From NCBI RefSeq assembly GCF_002939385.1, contig NZ_MULI01000009.1, positions 62,001 to 126,000 of the forward strand: a stretch of 64,000 nucleotides of DNA. The letters are read 5' to 3'. The translations under genes and the position numbers were made by a program. This document shows positions 1-11,906 of the stretch, one piece after another. Below the pieces are notes generated by a model. The model made no database searches. It had not been told where the DNA came from and saw only the letters and a program-made list of their open reading frames with translations. The number at the start of each line of letters is the position of its first letter. The stretch's first letter is position 1. Source of the stretch: Streptomyces sp. MH60 (GTDB taxonomy: Bacteria > Actinomycetota > Actinomycetes > Streptomycetales > Streptomycetaceae).

Positions 1-63
1 ATGCAGTGCGGGACCCTCCCCGGGGATCAGGCGGGCGGGGCGCGAGCCGTGTTGGATGGTGAC

Positions 64-1260
64 ATGGCCGCACGACTCCCCCGCCCGCGCCGCTTCGACG
101 TGTACGCCGCGTCGGCCGGTCTGCTCGGCGGGCTGCTGCTGTGGGGCATCGGTCTGGGCGTGCGGCCGGCCGACGAGCCGATCGTGCTGTTCGACGGCCG
201 CTGGCCGCTGCTGGTCCCGCTCACCGTCATGGCCGGCTGCGAGCTGCTGCGCCGGTCCGCGCCGCGCACCGGCCTGCTGGTCGGCACCGCCGCGCTGATC
301 GCGGACACGCTCACCCAGGGCAGCCTGGTCACGGTGATCATGTACACCGACCTGATGTACGCCGCCGTGCTGTACGGCACGCCCGCCTCGGCCCGCCGCA
401 TCCCGTGGATCACCGGGCTGCTCACCGTCGCCTCGACGCTGGTGCCGTTCGCCGTGTGGCGGGTGCCCGAGACCCTGCTCATCGGCGTCGCCGTCGGCAT
501 CGTGTCCTTCGCGCCCGCCTCCACCGGGCTCATCGTCCGCAACCACCGCGAGGCCGCCGACGCCGCCCTGCTGCGGGCCGAGCAGACCGCGCTGCTCGCC
601 GAGATGGACCGGGTCCAGGCGGTGACGGCGGAACGTTCCCGGATGGCCCGCGAGCTGCACGACATGGTCGCCAACCACCTCTCCGCGATCGCCATCCACT
701 CCACGGCCGCGCTCTCCCTGGACGACGCGGCGACCACCCGGCAGGCGCTCGGTGTGATCCGCGAGAACAGCGTGGCGGGACTGGCCGAGATGCGCCGCCT
801 CATCGGCATCCTGCGGGACAGCGGCGGGGACACCGAACCGGCCCCCGCCCCCACCCTCGGCGGGCTCGGCGCGCTGGTCGACGGCGCCCGCGCCAACGGC
901 CTCGACGTCGCCCTGGAGGCGGCACCCGGCGACCACCTGCCCGCGCCGGTCGAGCTGGCCGCGTACCGGATCGTGCAGGAGTCGCTCACCAACGCGCTCA
1001 AGCACGCCTCGCGGGGCACCGTCCGGGTCCGGCTCGCCCGGCACGACGACGCCCTGCGGGTCGAGGTGACCAGCCCGTACGGCGACCGGGACACCCCGCG
1101 CGTCCCCGGTTCCGGTGCCGGTCTGGTCGGGATGCGGGAGCGGACCGCGCTGCTGCACGGGGCGTTCGAGGCCGGAGCGGTGGCGGACCCCGGCTCGGCG
1201 GGCGGCAAGATCTGGGCCGTGCGCGCCACCCTGCCCCTGACCGAAGGAGACCTGGCATGA
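64..1260 (+). CDS. chiS: Sensor histidine kinase, ChiS-like (NarL-family partner)
   Basis: Membrane sensor kinase of the HisKA_3/HATPase type. The N-terminal ~170 residues hold several hydrophobic segments. The dimerisation box reads RSRMARELHD, with phospho-acceptor His at about residue 199, and the ATPase domain shows an N-box (QESLTNALKHA) and a G-box (GSGAGLVGMRER). ATG 64 is chosen because the protein then begins just before the first membrane segment; the frame is open to the window edge, so an earlier start cannot be excluded. The gene overlaps the response regulator by 4 bp (ATGA) and the chitinase gene follows on the same strand, the arrangement described for chiS-chiR-chiC in Streptomyces. 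The role in sensing chitin products is inferred from that context. Confidence 0.85.
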   Translation: MAARLPRPRRFDVYAASAGLLGGLLLWGIGLGVRPADEPIVLFDGRWPLLVPLTVMAGCELLRRSAPRTGLLVGTAALIADTLTQGSLVTVIMYTDLMYAAVLYGTPASARRIPWITGLLTVASTLVPFAVWRVPETLLIGVAVGIVSFAPASTGLIVRNHREAADAALLRAEQTALLAEMDRVQAVTAERSRMARELHDMVANHLSAIAIHSTAALSLDDAATTRQALGVIRENSVAGLAEMRRLIGILRDSGGDTEPAPAPTLGGLGALVDGARANGLDVALEAAPGDHLPAPVELAAYRIVQESLTNALKHASRGTVRVRLARHDDALRVEVTSPYGDRDTPRVPGSGAGLVGMRERTALLHGAFEAGAVADPGSAGGKIWAVRATLPLTEGDLA

Positions 1261-1898
1261 TCCGCGTCCTCATCGCCGAGGACCAGTCCGCCGTCCGCGC
1301 GGGACTGGTGCTGATCCTGGGCAGCGCACCGGACATCGAGGTGGCCGGCGAGGCCGCGGACGGCGAGCAGGCGGTGGCGCTGGCCCGCGAGCTGCGTCCC
1401 GACCTGGTGCTGATGGACGTGCAGATGCCGCGCCTGGACGGCGTTTCGGCGACCCGGATCGTGGTCGGGGAAGGTCTCGCCGACGTGCTGGTGCTGACCA
1501 CCTTCGACCTGGACGAGTACGTCTTCGGGGCGCTGCGGGCGGGAGCCGCCGGGTTCCTGCTGAAGAACGCCGAGGCCAAGGACCTGATCGCGGCCGTGCG
1601 CACGGTGGCGGGCGGCGAGGGCATCGTGGCCCCGGCCGTCACCCGGCGGCTGATCGCCGAGTTCGCCGCGAGGCCGGTGCGGGAGCCGGCCGCGGACCCC
1701 GCGGTGCTGCGGGACCTGACCCGGCGTGAGCGCGAGGTGCTGTCCTGTCTCGGCGAGGGGCTGTCCAACGCGGCGGTCGCCGAGCGTCTCGAGATGGCGG
1801 AGGCCACGGTGAAGACGCACGTCAGCCGGCTGCTGGGGAAGCTGGGGCTGCGCAGCCGGGTGCAAGCGGCGGTGCTGGCACAGGAGTTGGGGATCTAG
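1257..1898 (+). CDS. chiR: NarL/LuxR-family response regulator, ChiR-like
   Basis: A 213-residue two-domain regulator. The receiver domain has the acidic pair ED at residues 8-9, phospho-acceptor Asp54 (LVLMDVQMPRLDG) and the conserved Lys in LLKNAE. The C-terminal LuxR helix-turn-helix reads LTRREREVLSCLGEG and then AEATVKTHVSRLLGKL. The start overlaps the kinase stop (ATGA) and is preceded by AAGGAGA, so the two are translationally coupled. It should act on the chitinase promoter downstream, which has paired direct repeats; that target is inferred from neighbourhood and from known chiS-chiR systems. Confidence 0.87.
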   Translation: MIRVLIAEDQSAVRAGLVLILGSAPDIEVAGEAADGEQAVALARELRPDLVLMDVQMPRLDGVSATRIVVGEGLADVLVLTTFDLDEYVFGALRAGAAGFLLKNAEAKDLIAAVRTVAGGEGIVAPAVTRRLIAEFAARPVREPAADPAVLRDLTRREREVLSCLGEGLSNAAVAERLEMAEATVKTHVSRLLGKLGLRSRVQAAVLAQELGI

Positions 1899-1939
1899 TT
1901 TTCCCTCTCCACCACGGGCTCAACCACCGGCCGCCACAT

Positions 1940-1981
1940 TGGTCCAGACCTATTGACCTATGGTCCAGACCTTTCTATTCT
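1940..1981 (+). promoter_or_regulatory. chiC promoter with two 12-bp direct repeats
   Basis: TGGTCCAGACCT occurs at 1940-1951 and again at 1961-1972, 21 bp apart (about two helical turns). Between and over them lies a good vegetative promoter: TTGACC at 1953-1958, a 17-bp gap, TATTCT at 1976-1981. The second repeat sits in the spacer. Such repeats are known in Streptomyces chitinase promoters, where they mediate chitin induction and glucose repression. Confidence 0.85.
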
Positions 1982-2045
1982 CGCGGCACTGCGGGCATGA
2001 GGCTCAGTCATGCCCACAACAACAACCCCATATAAGGAGGCGCAC

Positions 2046-3872
2046 ATGCGCTTCAGACACAAAGCCGCGGCACTCGCAGCGACCCTGGCGCTTCCCCTCG
2101 CCGGCCTGGTCGGCCTCGCGAGCCCGGCCCAGGCGGCCACCAGCGCGACGGCCACCTTCGCCAAGACCTCGGACTGGGGCACGGGCTTCGGCGGCAGCTG
2201 GACGGTGAAGAACACCGGCACCACCTCCCTCAGCTCCTGGACCGTCGAGTGGGACTTCCCCACCGGCACCAAGGTCACCTCCGCCTGGGACGCCACCGTC
2301 ACCAACTCCGGCGACCACTGGACCGCCAAGAACGTCGGCTGGAACGGGACGCTCGCCCCCGGCGCCTCGGTCTCCTTCGGCTTCAACGGCAGCGGCCCCG
2401 GCTCCCCGTCCAACTGCAAGCTCAACGGCGGCAGCTGCGACGGCACCTCCGTCCCCGGCGACGCGGCCCCCTCCGCCCCCGGCACGCCCACCGCCTCGAA
2501 CGTCACCGACACCTCGGTGAAGCTGTCCTGGTCGGCGGCCACCGACGACAAGGGCGTCAAGAACTACGACGTCCTGCGGGACGGCGCGAAGGTCGCCACC
2601 GTCACCGGCACCACCTACACGGACAACGGCCTCACCAAGGGCACCGCCTACTCGTACAGCGTCAAGGCCCGCGACACCGCCGACCAGACCGGTCCGGCCA
2701 GCGGCTCCGTGAAGGTCACCACCACCGGCGGGGACGGCGGCAACCCCGGCACCGGTGACGAGGTCAAGATGGGCTACTTCACCAACTGGGGCGTCTACGG
2801 GCGCAACTACCACGTGAAGAACCTGGTCACCTCCGGCTCCGCCGACAAGATCACGCACATCAACTACGCCTTCGGCAACGTCCAGGGCGGCAAGTGCACC
2901 ATCGGCGACTCCTACGCCGACTACGACAAGGCGTACACCGCCGACCAGTCCGTCGACGGCGTCGCCGACACCTGGGACCAGCCGCTGCGCGGCAACTTCA
3001 ACCAGCTGCGCAAGCTGAAGGCCAAGTACCCGAACATCAAGATCCTCTACTCCTTCGGCGGCTGGACCTGGTCCGGCGGCTTCCCCGACGCCGTGAAGAA
3101 CCCGGCCGCGTTCGCCAAGTCCTGTCACGACCTGGTCGAGGACCCGCGCTGGGCCGACGTCTTCGACGGCATCGACCTGGACTGGGAGTACCCGAACGCC
3201 TGCGGTCTCAGCTGTGACGAGACCAGCGCCCCGAACGCCTTCAGCAGCATGATGAAGGCCATGCGCGCCGAGTTCGGTCAGGACTACCTGATCACCGCGG
3301 CCGTCACCGCCGACGGCTCGGACGGCGGCAAGATCGACGCCGCCGACTACGGCGAGGCCTCGAAGTACATCGACTGGTACAACGTGATGACGTACGACTT
3401 CTTCGGCGCCTGGGCGAAGAACGGCCCGACCGCTCCGCACTCGCCGCTGACCGCGTACGACGGCATCCCGCAGCAGGGCTTCAACACCGCCGACGCGATG
3501 GCGAAGTTCAAGTCCAAGGGCGTCCCGGCCGACAAGCTGCTGATCGGCATCGGCTTCTACGGCCGCGGCTGGACCGGCGTCACGCAGTCCGCGCCCGGCG
3601 GCACCGCCACCGGACCGGCGACCGGCACGTACGAGGCGGGCATCGAGGACTACAAGGTCCTCAAGAACAGCTGCCCGGCCACCGGCACCGTCGCGGGCAC
3701 CGCGTACGCCCACTGCGGCTCCAACTGGTGGTCCTACGACACCCCGGCCACCATCAAGTCGAAGATGGACTGGGCCGAGCAGCAGGGCCTCGGCGGCGCC
3801 TTCTTCTGGGAGTTCAGCGGCGACACCACGAACGGCGAGCTGGTGAGCGCCATCGACAGCGGACTCAAGTAA
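2046..3872 (+). CDS. chiC: Secreted family-18 chitinase (CBM2-FnIII-GH18)
   Basis: Endo-acting chitinase that hydrolyses beta-1,4-GlcNAc polymers outside the cell. The 608 residues show a Sec signal peptide (about 1-30, cleavage near PAQA-AT), a family-2 carbohydrate-binding module (about 31-130, Trp-rich), a fibronectin type III domain (about 142-230) and a GH18 barrel (about 240-608). The catalytic motif is DGIDLDWEY with the acid/base Glu381; SFGGW and MTYDFFGAW are further GH18 signatures. ATG 2046 follows AAGGAGG at the ideal distance. Domain order and the paired-repeat promoter match the ChiC/Chi63 type. Confidence 0.95.
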   Translation: MRFRHKAAALAATLALPLAGLVGLASPAQAATSATATFAKTSDWGTGFGGSWTVKNTGTTSLSSWTVEWDFPTGTKVTSAWDATVTNSGDHWTAKNVGWNGTLAPGASVSFGFNGSGPGSPSNCKLNGGSCDGTSVPGDAAPSAPGTPTASNVTDTSVKLSWSAATDDKGVKNYDVLRDGAKVATVTGTTYTDNGLTKGTAYSYSVKARDTADQTGPASGSVKVTTTGGDGGNPGTGDEVKMGYFTNWGVYGRNYHVKNLVTSGSADKITHINYAFGNVQGGKCTIGDSYADYDKAYTADQSVDGVADTWDQPLRGNFNQLRKLKAKYPNIKILYSFGGWTWSGGFPDAVKNPAAFAKSCHDLVEDPRWADVFDGIDLDWEYPNACGLSCDETSAPNAFSSMMKAMRAEFGQDYLITAAVTADGSDGGKIDAADYGEASKYIDWYNVMTYDFFGAWAKNGPTAPHSPLTAYDGIPQQGFNTADAMAKFKSKGVPADKLLIGIGFYGRGWTGVTQSAPGGTATGPATGTYEAGIEDYKVLKNSCPATGTVAGTAYAHCGSNWWSYDTPATIKSKMDWAEQQGLGGAFFWEFSGDTTNGELVSAIDSGLK

Positions 3873-3890
3873 GAACAGCTGCGAGAACCG

Positions 3891-4340
3891 CTAGGCGACG
3901 TTGACGCGCTGACCGGGCGGGGCTGCTTCCAGCCACGCGAGGAATCCGGTCAGCGCGTCATCGCTCATCGCCAGTTCAAGCCGTGTGCCCCGGTGCAGAC
4001 AGGCCAGGACCACGGCGTCGGAGAGCAGCGCCAGCTCCTCCTCCCCGTCCGGAACCCGGCGGCCGGCCACCTCGATCGCGGAGCGCTCCAGCACGCGGCG
4101 CGGGCGGGGGGAGTACGAGAAGACGCGGTACCACTCGACCCGGTCGCCGTTGTAGCGGGCCACCCCGTAGGCCCAGCCCTTGCCGTCGGCGGGGTCGCCC
4201 TCCTTGGGGGCGTCCCAGCGCAGGGAGCAGTCGAAGGTGCCGCCCGAGCGCTGGATCAGCCGGCGGCGCAGGCCGAAGACGAAGAGGCCGATCACCACCA
4301 CGGCCACCACGATTCCGCACACAGTCAGAGCGAGGGCCAT
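3891..4340 (-). CDS. DUF2550 membrane-anchored protein
   Basis: A small actinobacterial protein of unknown function, about 149 residues: one N-terminal membrane helix (LALTVCGIVVAVVVIGLFVFGL), a basic stop (RRRLIQR), then a soluble domain with the family pattern GWAYGVARYNGDRVEWYRVFSY. ATG 4340 lies 9 nt after AGGAGG; a GTG two codons upstream would leave only 3 nt. It stands between atpC and the convergent chiC gene, its usual place in Streptomyces. It is separated from the atp operon by a strong terminator, so it probably has its own promoter. Confidence 0.85.
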   Translation of the reverse strand: MALALTVCGIVVAVVVIGLFVFGLRRRLIQRSGGTFDCSLRWDAPKEGDPADGKGWAYGVARYNGDRVEWYRVFSYSPRPRRVLERSAIEVAGRRVPDGEEELALLSDAVVLACLHRGTRLELAMSDDALTGFLAWLEAAPPGQRVNVA

Positions 4341-4377
4341 CGACACCGACCTCCTCGTCTCCTAGGTAACGGAACGG

Positions 4378-4444
4378 AAAAAACACCCGGATCTGCCTCA
4401 GCCGCGGCCGGGTCCGGATGGCTCCGGTCCCAGCCGCGGCTGAG
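4378..4444 (-). terminator. Rho-independent terminator of the atp operon
   Basis: A perfect 12-bp inverted repeat (CTCAGCCGCGGC at 4397-4408, its complement at 4433-4444) lies downstream of atpC. Read on the minus strand, a run of six T (4383-4378) follows a short spacer. It separates the atp operon from the DUF2550 gene. Confidence 0.75.
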
Positions 4445-4482
4445 TGACGTCATGGCACGACGCTATCGCACTGTGCTGTGGA

Positions 4483-4857
4483 TCAGCGTCCCGCCGCCGC
4501 GCGCAGTCGGACGTCCGCGCGACGCTCGGCGTGGGCGTCGCCCTCCGCCTTCGCCCGTTCGAGCTTCCGCTCGGCGCGGTGGACGTCGATCTCGTCCGAC
4601 AGCTCGGCGATCTCGGCCAGCAGCGACAGCTTGTTGTCGGCGAACGAGATGAAACCGCCGTGCACCGCGGCGACGACCGTCCCGCCGTCACTCGTACGAA
4701 TGGTCACCGGGCCCGACTCCAGCACACCGAGCAGCGGCTGGTGACCGGGCATGACGCCGATGTCGCCGGACGTGGTGCGCGCGACGACCAGGGTGGCCTC
4801 GCCGGACCAGACCTCTCGGTCGGCCGCGACCAGCGCGACGTGCAGCTCAGCAGCCAA
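4483..4857 (-). CDS. atpC: ATP synthase F1 subunit epsilon
   Basis: The 124-residue epsilon subunit of the F1 central stalk, which couples rotation and can inhibit ATP hydrolysis. The N-terminal beta sandwich (LHVALVAADREVWSGEA, GDIGVMPGHQPLLG) is followed by the C-terminal helical part (VHRAERKLERAKAEGDAHAERRA). TTG 4857 is chosen because GAGGAG lies 5 nt upstream; longer readings would start inside the spacer after atpD. Last gene of the atp operon, about 130 bp after atpD and followed by the terminator. Confidence 0.9.
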   Translation of the reverse strand: MAAELHVALVAADREVWSGEATLVVARTTSGDIGVMPGHQPLLGVLESGPVTIRTSDGGTVVAAVHGGFISFADNKLSLLAEIAELSDEIDVHRAERKLERAKAEGDAHAERRADVRLRAAAGR

Positions 4858-4988
4858 GGTGGCTCCTCGGGTCACCACCCGGCGGGAGAGCCGGGTGTTG
4901 GTTACAAGTCTAAGGGGCGTGCCGGAGGGGACGGGACGCGCCCGCCCCCTCCGGGTGGTGAACCGTGCGGCTCACCGCGAGCCGGGGC

Positions 4989-7342
<2,354 letters not shown>

Positions 7343-7363
7343 GAGTCAGGTCCCTTCCTTACG

Positions 7364-8953
7364 TCACTTGGCGACGGACGGGGCGTCCTCGCCGAGCAGC
7401 TTGCCGTCCGAGGTCTCGAACTGCTTCTTGAACGCCGCGATCGCGTCGGCGACGGCCTGCAAGGTGTCGTCGGACATCTTGCCGCCCTCGCGGATGGAGG
7501 TCATGAGGCCCTGCTCCTGGCGGTGCAGGTACTCGAGCAGCTCCTTCTCGAAGCGGCGGATGTCGGCGACAGGCACCTCGTCCATCTTTCCGGTGGTACC
7601 GGCCCAGACGGAGACGACCTGGTCCTCGGTGGACATCGGCTGGTACTGGTTCTGCTTCAGCAGCTCGACCATGCGCTGACCGCGCTCCAGCTGCGACTTC
7701 GACGCGGCGTCCAGGTCGGAACCGAAGGCGGCGAACGCCTCCAGCTCACGGAACTGGGCCAGGTCGACGCGGAGGCGGCCGGAGACCTGCTTCATGGCCT
7801 TGTGCTGGGCGGAGCCACCGACGCGGGAGACCGAGATACCGACGTTCAGGGCCGGACGCTGACCGGCGTTGAACAGGTCGGACTCCAGGAAGCACTGGCC
7901 GTCGGTGATGGAGATGACGTTGGTCGGGATGAACGCCGACACGTCGTTGGCCTTGGTCTCGACGATCGGCAGACCGGTCATCGAGCCGGCGCCCTCGGCG
8001 TCGGAGAGCTTCGCGCAGCGCTCCAGCAGACGGGAGTGCAGGTAGAAGACGTCACCCGGGTAGGCCTCGCGGCCCGGCGGGCGGCGCAGCAGCAGCGACA
8101 CGGCGCGGTAGGCGTCGGCCTGCTTCGACAGGTCGTCGAAGATGATCAGGACGTGCTTGCCCTCGTACATCCACTGCTGGCCGATGGCCGAGCCGGTGTA
8201 CGGCGCCAGGTACTTGAAGCCGGCCGGGTCGGACGCCGGGGCGGCCACGATGGTCGTGTACTCCAGCGCGCCGTTCTCCTCCAGCGCGCCGCGCACGGAC
8301 GCGATGGTGGAGCCCTTCTGGCCGATGGCGACGTAGATGCAGCGGACCTGCTTGTTCGGGTCGCCGGTACGCCAGTTGTCGCGCTGGTTGATGATCGTGT
8401 CGACGGCCAGGGCGGTCTTGCCGGTCTGGCGGTCGCCGATGATCAGCTGGCGCTGGCCGCGGCCGATCGGGGTCATGGCGTCGACGGCCTTGTAGCCCGT
8501 CTCCATCGGCTCGTGCACCGACTTGCGCTGCATGACCGTGGGGGCCTGCAGTTCGAGGGCGCGGCGACCGCTGGTCTCGATCTCGCCGAGGCCGTCGATC
8601 GGGTTGCCGAGGGGGTCGACGACGCGGCCGAGGTAGCCCTCGCCGACGGCCACGGAGAGGACCTCACCGGTACGCGAGACCGGCTGCCCCTCCTCGATGC
8701 CGCTGAACTCACCGAGGACGACGCAACCGATCTCGCGCTCCTCGAGGTTGAGGGCGAGGCCGAGGGTGCCGTCCTCGAACTTCAGCAGTTCGTTGGCCAT
8801 GGCCGAGGGCAGGCCCTCGACCTTCGCGATGCCGTCGCCGGCAAGGGTGACCGTACCGACCTCCTCGCGCGAGGCCGCGTCCGGCTTGTACGACTGGACG
8901 AAGTTCTCCAGTGCGTCCCGGATCTCCTCCGGCCGGATCGTGAGCTCCGCCAT
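7364..8953 (-). CDS. atpA: ATP synthase F1 subunit alpha
   Basis: Non-catalytic nucleotide-binding F1 subunit, 529 residues from the ATG at 8953, which gives the expected [11 protein letters not shown] start; the frame stays open further upstream but into the atpH-atpA spacer. P-loop GDRQTGKT at residues 173-180; the arginine-finger region [19 protein letters not shown] is present. It partners atpD in the alternating hexamer. Confidence 0.97.
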   Translation of the reverse strand: MAELTIRPEEIRDALENFVQSYKPDAASREEVGTVTLAGDGIAKVEGLPSAMANELLKFEDGTLGLALNLEEREIGCVVLGEFSGIEEGQPVSRTGEVLSVAVGEGYLGRVVDPLGNPIDGLGEIETSGRRALELQAPTVMQRKSVHEPMETGYKAVDAMTPIGRGQRQLIIGDRQTGKTALAVDTIINQRDNWRTGDPNKQVRCIYVAIGQKGSTIASVRGALEENGALEYTTIVAAPASDPAGFKYLAPYTGSAIGQQWMYEGKHVLIIFDDLSKQADAYRAVSLLLRRPPGREAYPGDVFYLHSRLLERCAKLSDAEGAGSMTGLPIVETKANDVSAFIPTNVISITDGQCFLESDLFNAGQRPALNVGISVSRVGGSAQHKAMKQVSGRLRVDLAQFRELEAFAAFGSDLDAASKSQLERGQRMVELLKQNQYQPMSTEDQVVSVWAGTTGKMDEVPVADIRRFEKELLEYLHRQEQGLMTSIREGGKMSDDTLQAVADAIAAFKKQFETSDGKLLGEDAPSVAK

Positions 8954-9131
8954 CTGAGTTCCCTGCTCTCCTTGTTGGGCCCGAAGTTTCACTTGGGGGG
9001 TATTCCACGAGTCGGGACTCCCCCCAATGAGAGGTGAATCCTCTGCACGGCCCAACCAGGGCCGTCGTAAGTACGTACTGCTACTGCTCTGTTACTGCTC
9101 TTGCTTGCTGTGCTGTTGTCGCGCGGGAGCG
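8954..9131 (-). other. atpH-atpA spacer with a repetitive CAG/ACA-rich segment
   Basis: At 178 bp this is a long spacer for this tightly packed part of the operon. On the mRNA strand the part near 9070-9120 is a low-complexity run built from AGCA/AGTA/ACAG words (unusually low in GC and low in G). No open frame is evident in it. It precedes the gene for the three-copy alpha subunit, so a translational or processing role is possible, but that is only inference. Confidence 0.4.
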
Positions 9132-9956
9132 TCAGCTCGCCAGCCGGCGGCCGGCGTCCTCCAGGCGGTCCGCGATGGAGCCGTTGATGACCTCGTCACC
9201 GACCTGCACCCGGATGCCGCCGAGGACCTCGGGGTCCACGTCGAGGTTGAGGTGCATCGGACGGCCGTAGACCTTCGCGAGGGCGGCGCCGAGGCGCTGC
9301 TTCTGCGTGTCGCTCAGCGGCACCGCCGAGGTGACCACGGCGACCATCCGGTCCCGCCGGTCGGCGGCGAGCTTGGACAGGGACTCGAGTCCCGACTCCA
9401 GGCTACGTCCCCGCGGCACGGTGACAAGGCGCGTCACCAGACGCTCGGTGGTCCGCTCCGCCCGGCCGCCGAGCAGGTCGCTCAGCAGCTCGCCCTTGGC
9501 CGCGGTGGTGGCCGACCGGTTGGTGAGCGCGGCGCGCAGCTCGGTGCTGGAGGAGACGATCCGCCCGAACCGGAACAGCTCGTCCTCGACGTTGTCGAGG
9601 CGGCCCCGCTTCTGGGCGTCGGTGAGGTCGGCGGTGTTCGCCAGCTCCTCCAGCGCGTCCACCAGGTCGCGGGACTGCGACCAGCGGGAGCGCACCATGC
9701 CGGCCACCAGGTCGACGGCCGGGCCGCTGACCTGGGTGCCGAGGAGACGCTGGGCGAGTTCGGCCTTGGCCTCGCCGGCCTGCGCCGGGTCGGTGAGGAC
9801 CCGACGCAGCGACACCTCGCGGTGGAGCAGCGCGGTGACGGAGGCCAGCTCGTCGGCGAGCGAGCCGGCGTCCACGGACGTGGAGTCCGTCAGCGCGTCG
9901 AGACGCTCGCGTGCGGCGGCCAGGGCCTCGCGGCTCGCTCCGTGCATCCCACTCAT
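9132..9956 (-). CDS. atpH: ATP synthase F1 subunit delta
   Basis: Peripheral-stalk subunit, 274 residues, longer than the ~180 residues usual in Proteobacteria. The OSCP-type C-terminal part is recognisable (VVTSAVPLSDTQKQRLGAALAKVYG, DPEVLGGIRVQVGDEVINGS). The extra N-terminal helical region is typical for actinobacteria. The ATG overlaps the atpF stop by 4 bp (ATGA). An alternative ATG three codons downstream is possible. Confidence 0.94.
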   Translation of the reverse strand: MSGMHGASREALAAARERLDALTDSTSVDAGSLADELASVTALLHREVSLRRVLTDPAQAGEAKAELAQRLLGTQVSGPAVDLVAGMVRSRWSQSRDLVDALEELANTADLTDAQKRGRLDNVEDELFRFGRIVSSSTELRAALTNRSATTAAKGELLSDLLGGRAERTTERLVTRLVTVPRGRSLESGLESLSKLAADRRDRMVAVVTSAVPLSDTQKQRLGAALAKVYGRPMHLNLDVDPEVLGGIRVQVGDEVINGSIADRLEDAGRRLAS

Positions 9957-10504
9957 CGGGCTGCCTCTGCCGTCGTCGCCTTGTCGTCCAGCTCGTCCAG
10001 GAAGCGGTCGATCACCCGGCTCTGGCGGGCGTGGTCCTCGAGGGACTCGCCGACCAGCTTGCCGGCCAGCTCGGTGGCCAGCTTGCCGACGTCCTGGCGC
10101 AGCGCGGAAGCGGCGGCCTTGCGGTCGGCCTGGATCTGGGCATGACCGGCGGCGATGATCTCCTCACGCTGCCGCTGGCCTTCCGCGCGCATCTCGGCGA
10201 TGAGCGTGGCGCCCTGCTCCTGCGCCTCCTGACGCAGTCGCGCGGCCTCGTGCCGGGCCTCGGCGAGCTGTGCCTTGTACTGCTCGAGGACGCTCTGGGC
10301 CTCGGTCTGCGCGGCCTCGGCCTTCTCGATACCGCCCTCGATGGCCTCGCGGCGCTCTTCCAGAACCTTGTTGATGTTCGGGAGGAGCTTCCAGGCGAGG
10401 AAGCCGAAGACGATGACGAAGGCGATCAGACCGATGATGAGCTCGGGGATCGGCGGAACGAGAGGGTTCTCCGTCTCCGCCGCGAGCTGAACCATGGGGT
10501 TCAC
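9953..10504 (-). CDS. atpF: ATP synthase Fo subunit b
   Basis: Peripheral-stalk subunit of 183 residues: one N-terminal membrane helix (PELIIGLIAFVIVFGFLAWKLL) followed by a long charged coiled coil rich in Glu, Ala and Arg. GTG 10504 is preceded by a weak AAAGGC; an internal ATG three codons later is the alternative. It binds delta and alpha at the far end and subunit a in the membrane. Confidence 0.94.
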   Translation of the reverse strand: MNPMVQLAAETENPLVPPIPELIIGLIAFVIVFGFLAWKLLPNINKVLEERREAIEGGIEKAEAAQTEAQSVLEQYKAQLAEARHEAARLRQEAQEQGATLIAEMRAEGQRQREEIIAAGHAQIQADRKAAASALRQDVGKLATELAGKLVGESLEDHARQSRVIDRFLDELDDKATTAEAAR

Positions 10505-10545
10505 ATCAGTGCCTTTCGTCTAAGTGGCTTGTGGTCTGCCTGAGA

Positions 10546-10803
<258 letters not shown>

Positions 10804-10859
10804 TTACGGACCGGTGGGGGTTGGCCACCGGACGACCAGGTGTTGGGGGTGCGGGACGC

Positions 10860-11681
10860 TCAGTGGTGCTCGGCGAGGGCGCCCTGGATGTAGGTGCAGG
10901 TCAGGAGAACGAAGACGTAGGCCTGCAGTGCCTGGATGAAGAGCTCGAAGGCCGTCATCACGATCGTCATGATGAACGAGACACCGGCGTAGGCGAAGCC
11001 GATGCCGTTCAGCAGGTACCAGCTGGCGATCGTGAAGAGCAGCAGCAGCGTGTGGCCGGCGAACATGTTGGCGAACAGCCGCACGGCGTGCGTGAACGGA
11101 CGGACCAGCAGGTTCGAGAAGAACTCGATGGTCATGGAGAGCGGCAGCACGGCGCCGAGCGACTTGTCGTAGCCCGTCACGTTCTTGAAGAAGCCGACGA
11201 ATCCGTGACGCTTGAAGGTGAGCGAGACCCACAGGATGTAGACGATCAGGGCCAGCACCAGCGGATACGAAATGATGCCGGTGACCGGGAACTGGGCGAC
11301 CGGGATGATCGACCAGAGATTCATCATCCAGACGAAGAAGAAGAGCGCGACGACCAGCGGGACGTACTTCTCACCCTCCTTCTTGCCGATGGTCTCGTAC
11401 ACGACACCACGTCGGATGAAGTCGTAGCCGGCCTCGGCGACCATCTGGAGCTTGCCCGGGACAACCTTCGGCTTGCGGAAGGCCGCCCAGAAGAACGCGA
11501 CGATGACGATCGAGCCGAGCAGCGCCAGCAGCATCGTCTTGTTGAAGTAGACGCTGCTGTCCGCGTCACCCCAGAGGGGTTCGAACAGGAACGAGTGCAG
11601 GCCGGGAGCCGGGAAGCCACAGCCGTCGAAGATGTGGCAGTCGGTCTCGAAGGCGAGCACCTGCGTCGGGTCAGCACTCAC
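10860..11681 (-). CDS. atpB: ATP synthase Fo subunit a
   Basis: Membrane stator that forms the proton half-channels. At 273 residues it has at least five hydrophobic segments, and the essential Arg lies in the fourth, VRPFTHAVRLFANMFAGH. GTG 11681 is chosen because AAGGAG lies 6-7 nt upstream; a longer frame starts 12 codons earlier without a binding site. Confidence 0.93.
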   Translation of the reverse strand: MSADPTQVLAFETDCHIFDGCGFPAPGLHSFLFEPLWGDADSSVYFNKTMLLALLGSIVIVAFFWAAFRKPKVVPGKLQMVAEAGYDFIRRGVVYETIGKKEGEKYVPLVVALFFFVWMMNLWSIIPVAQFPVTGIISYPLVLALIVYILWVSLTFKRHGFVGFFKNVTGYDKSLGAVLPLSMTIEFFSNLLVRPFTHAVRLFANMFAGHTLLLLFTIASWYLLNGIGFAYAGVSFIMTIVMTAFELFIQALQAYVFVLLTCTYIQGALAEHH

Positions 11682-11906
11682 CGCGGGCTCCTTCAGCGTG
11701 GCGCATGGATACGGCAACCTCGTTGTGTCGGCGCGGCGCAGGGCCGCTGTTCGGCACGGGACTGGTGTAACGGATGTGGGGGCGGCTGTGGGGCATCTCG
11801 CCTCGCGATTCAGCAGGCGTCAGCCGAGATGCCCGCGCCCGCGATGCCGCAGTTGGCACCGGACGATAGCAGGACTTCACATGCCTCTTTATCCCGGCCC
11901 TACCCC

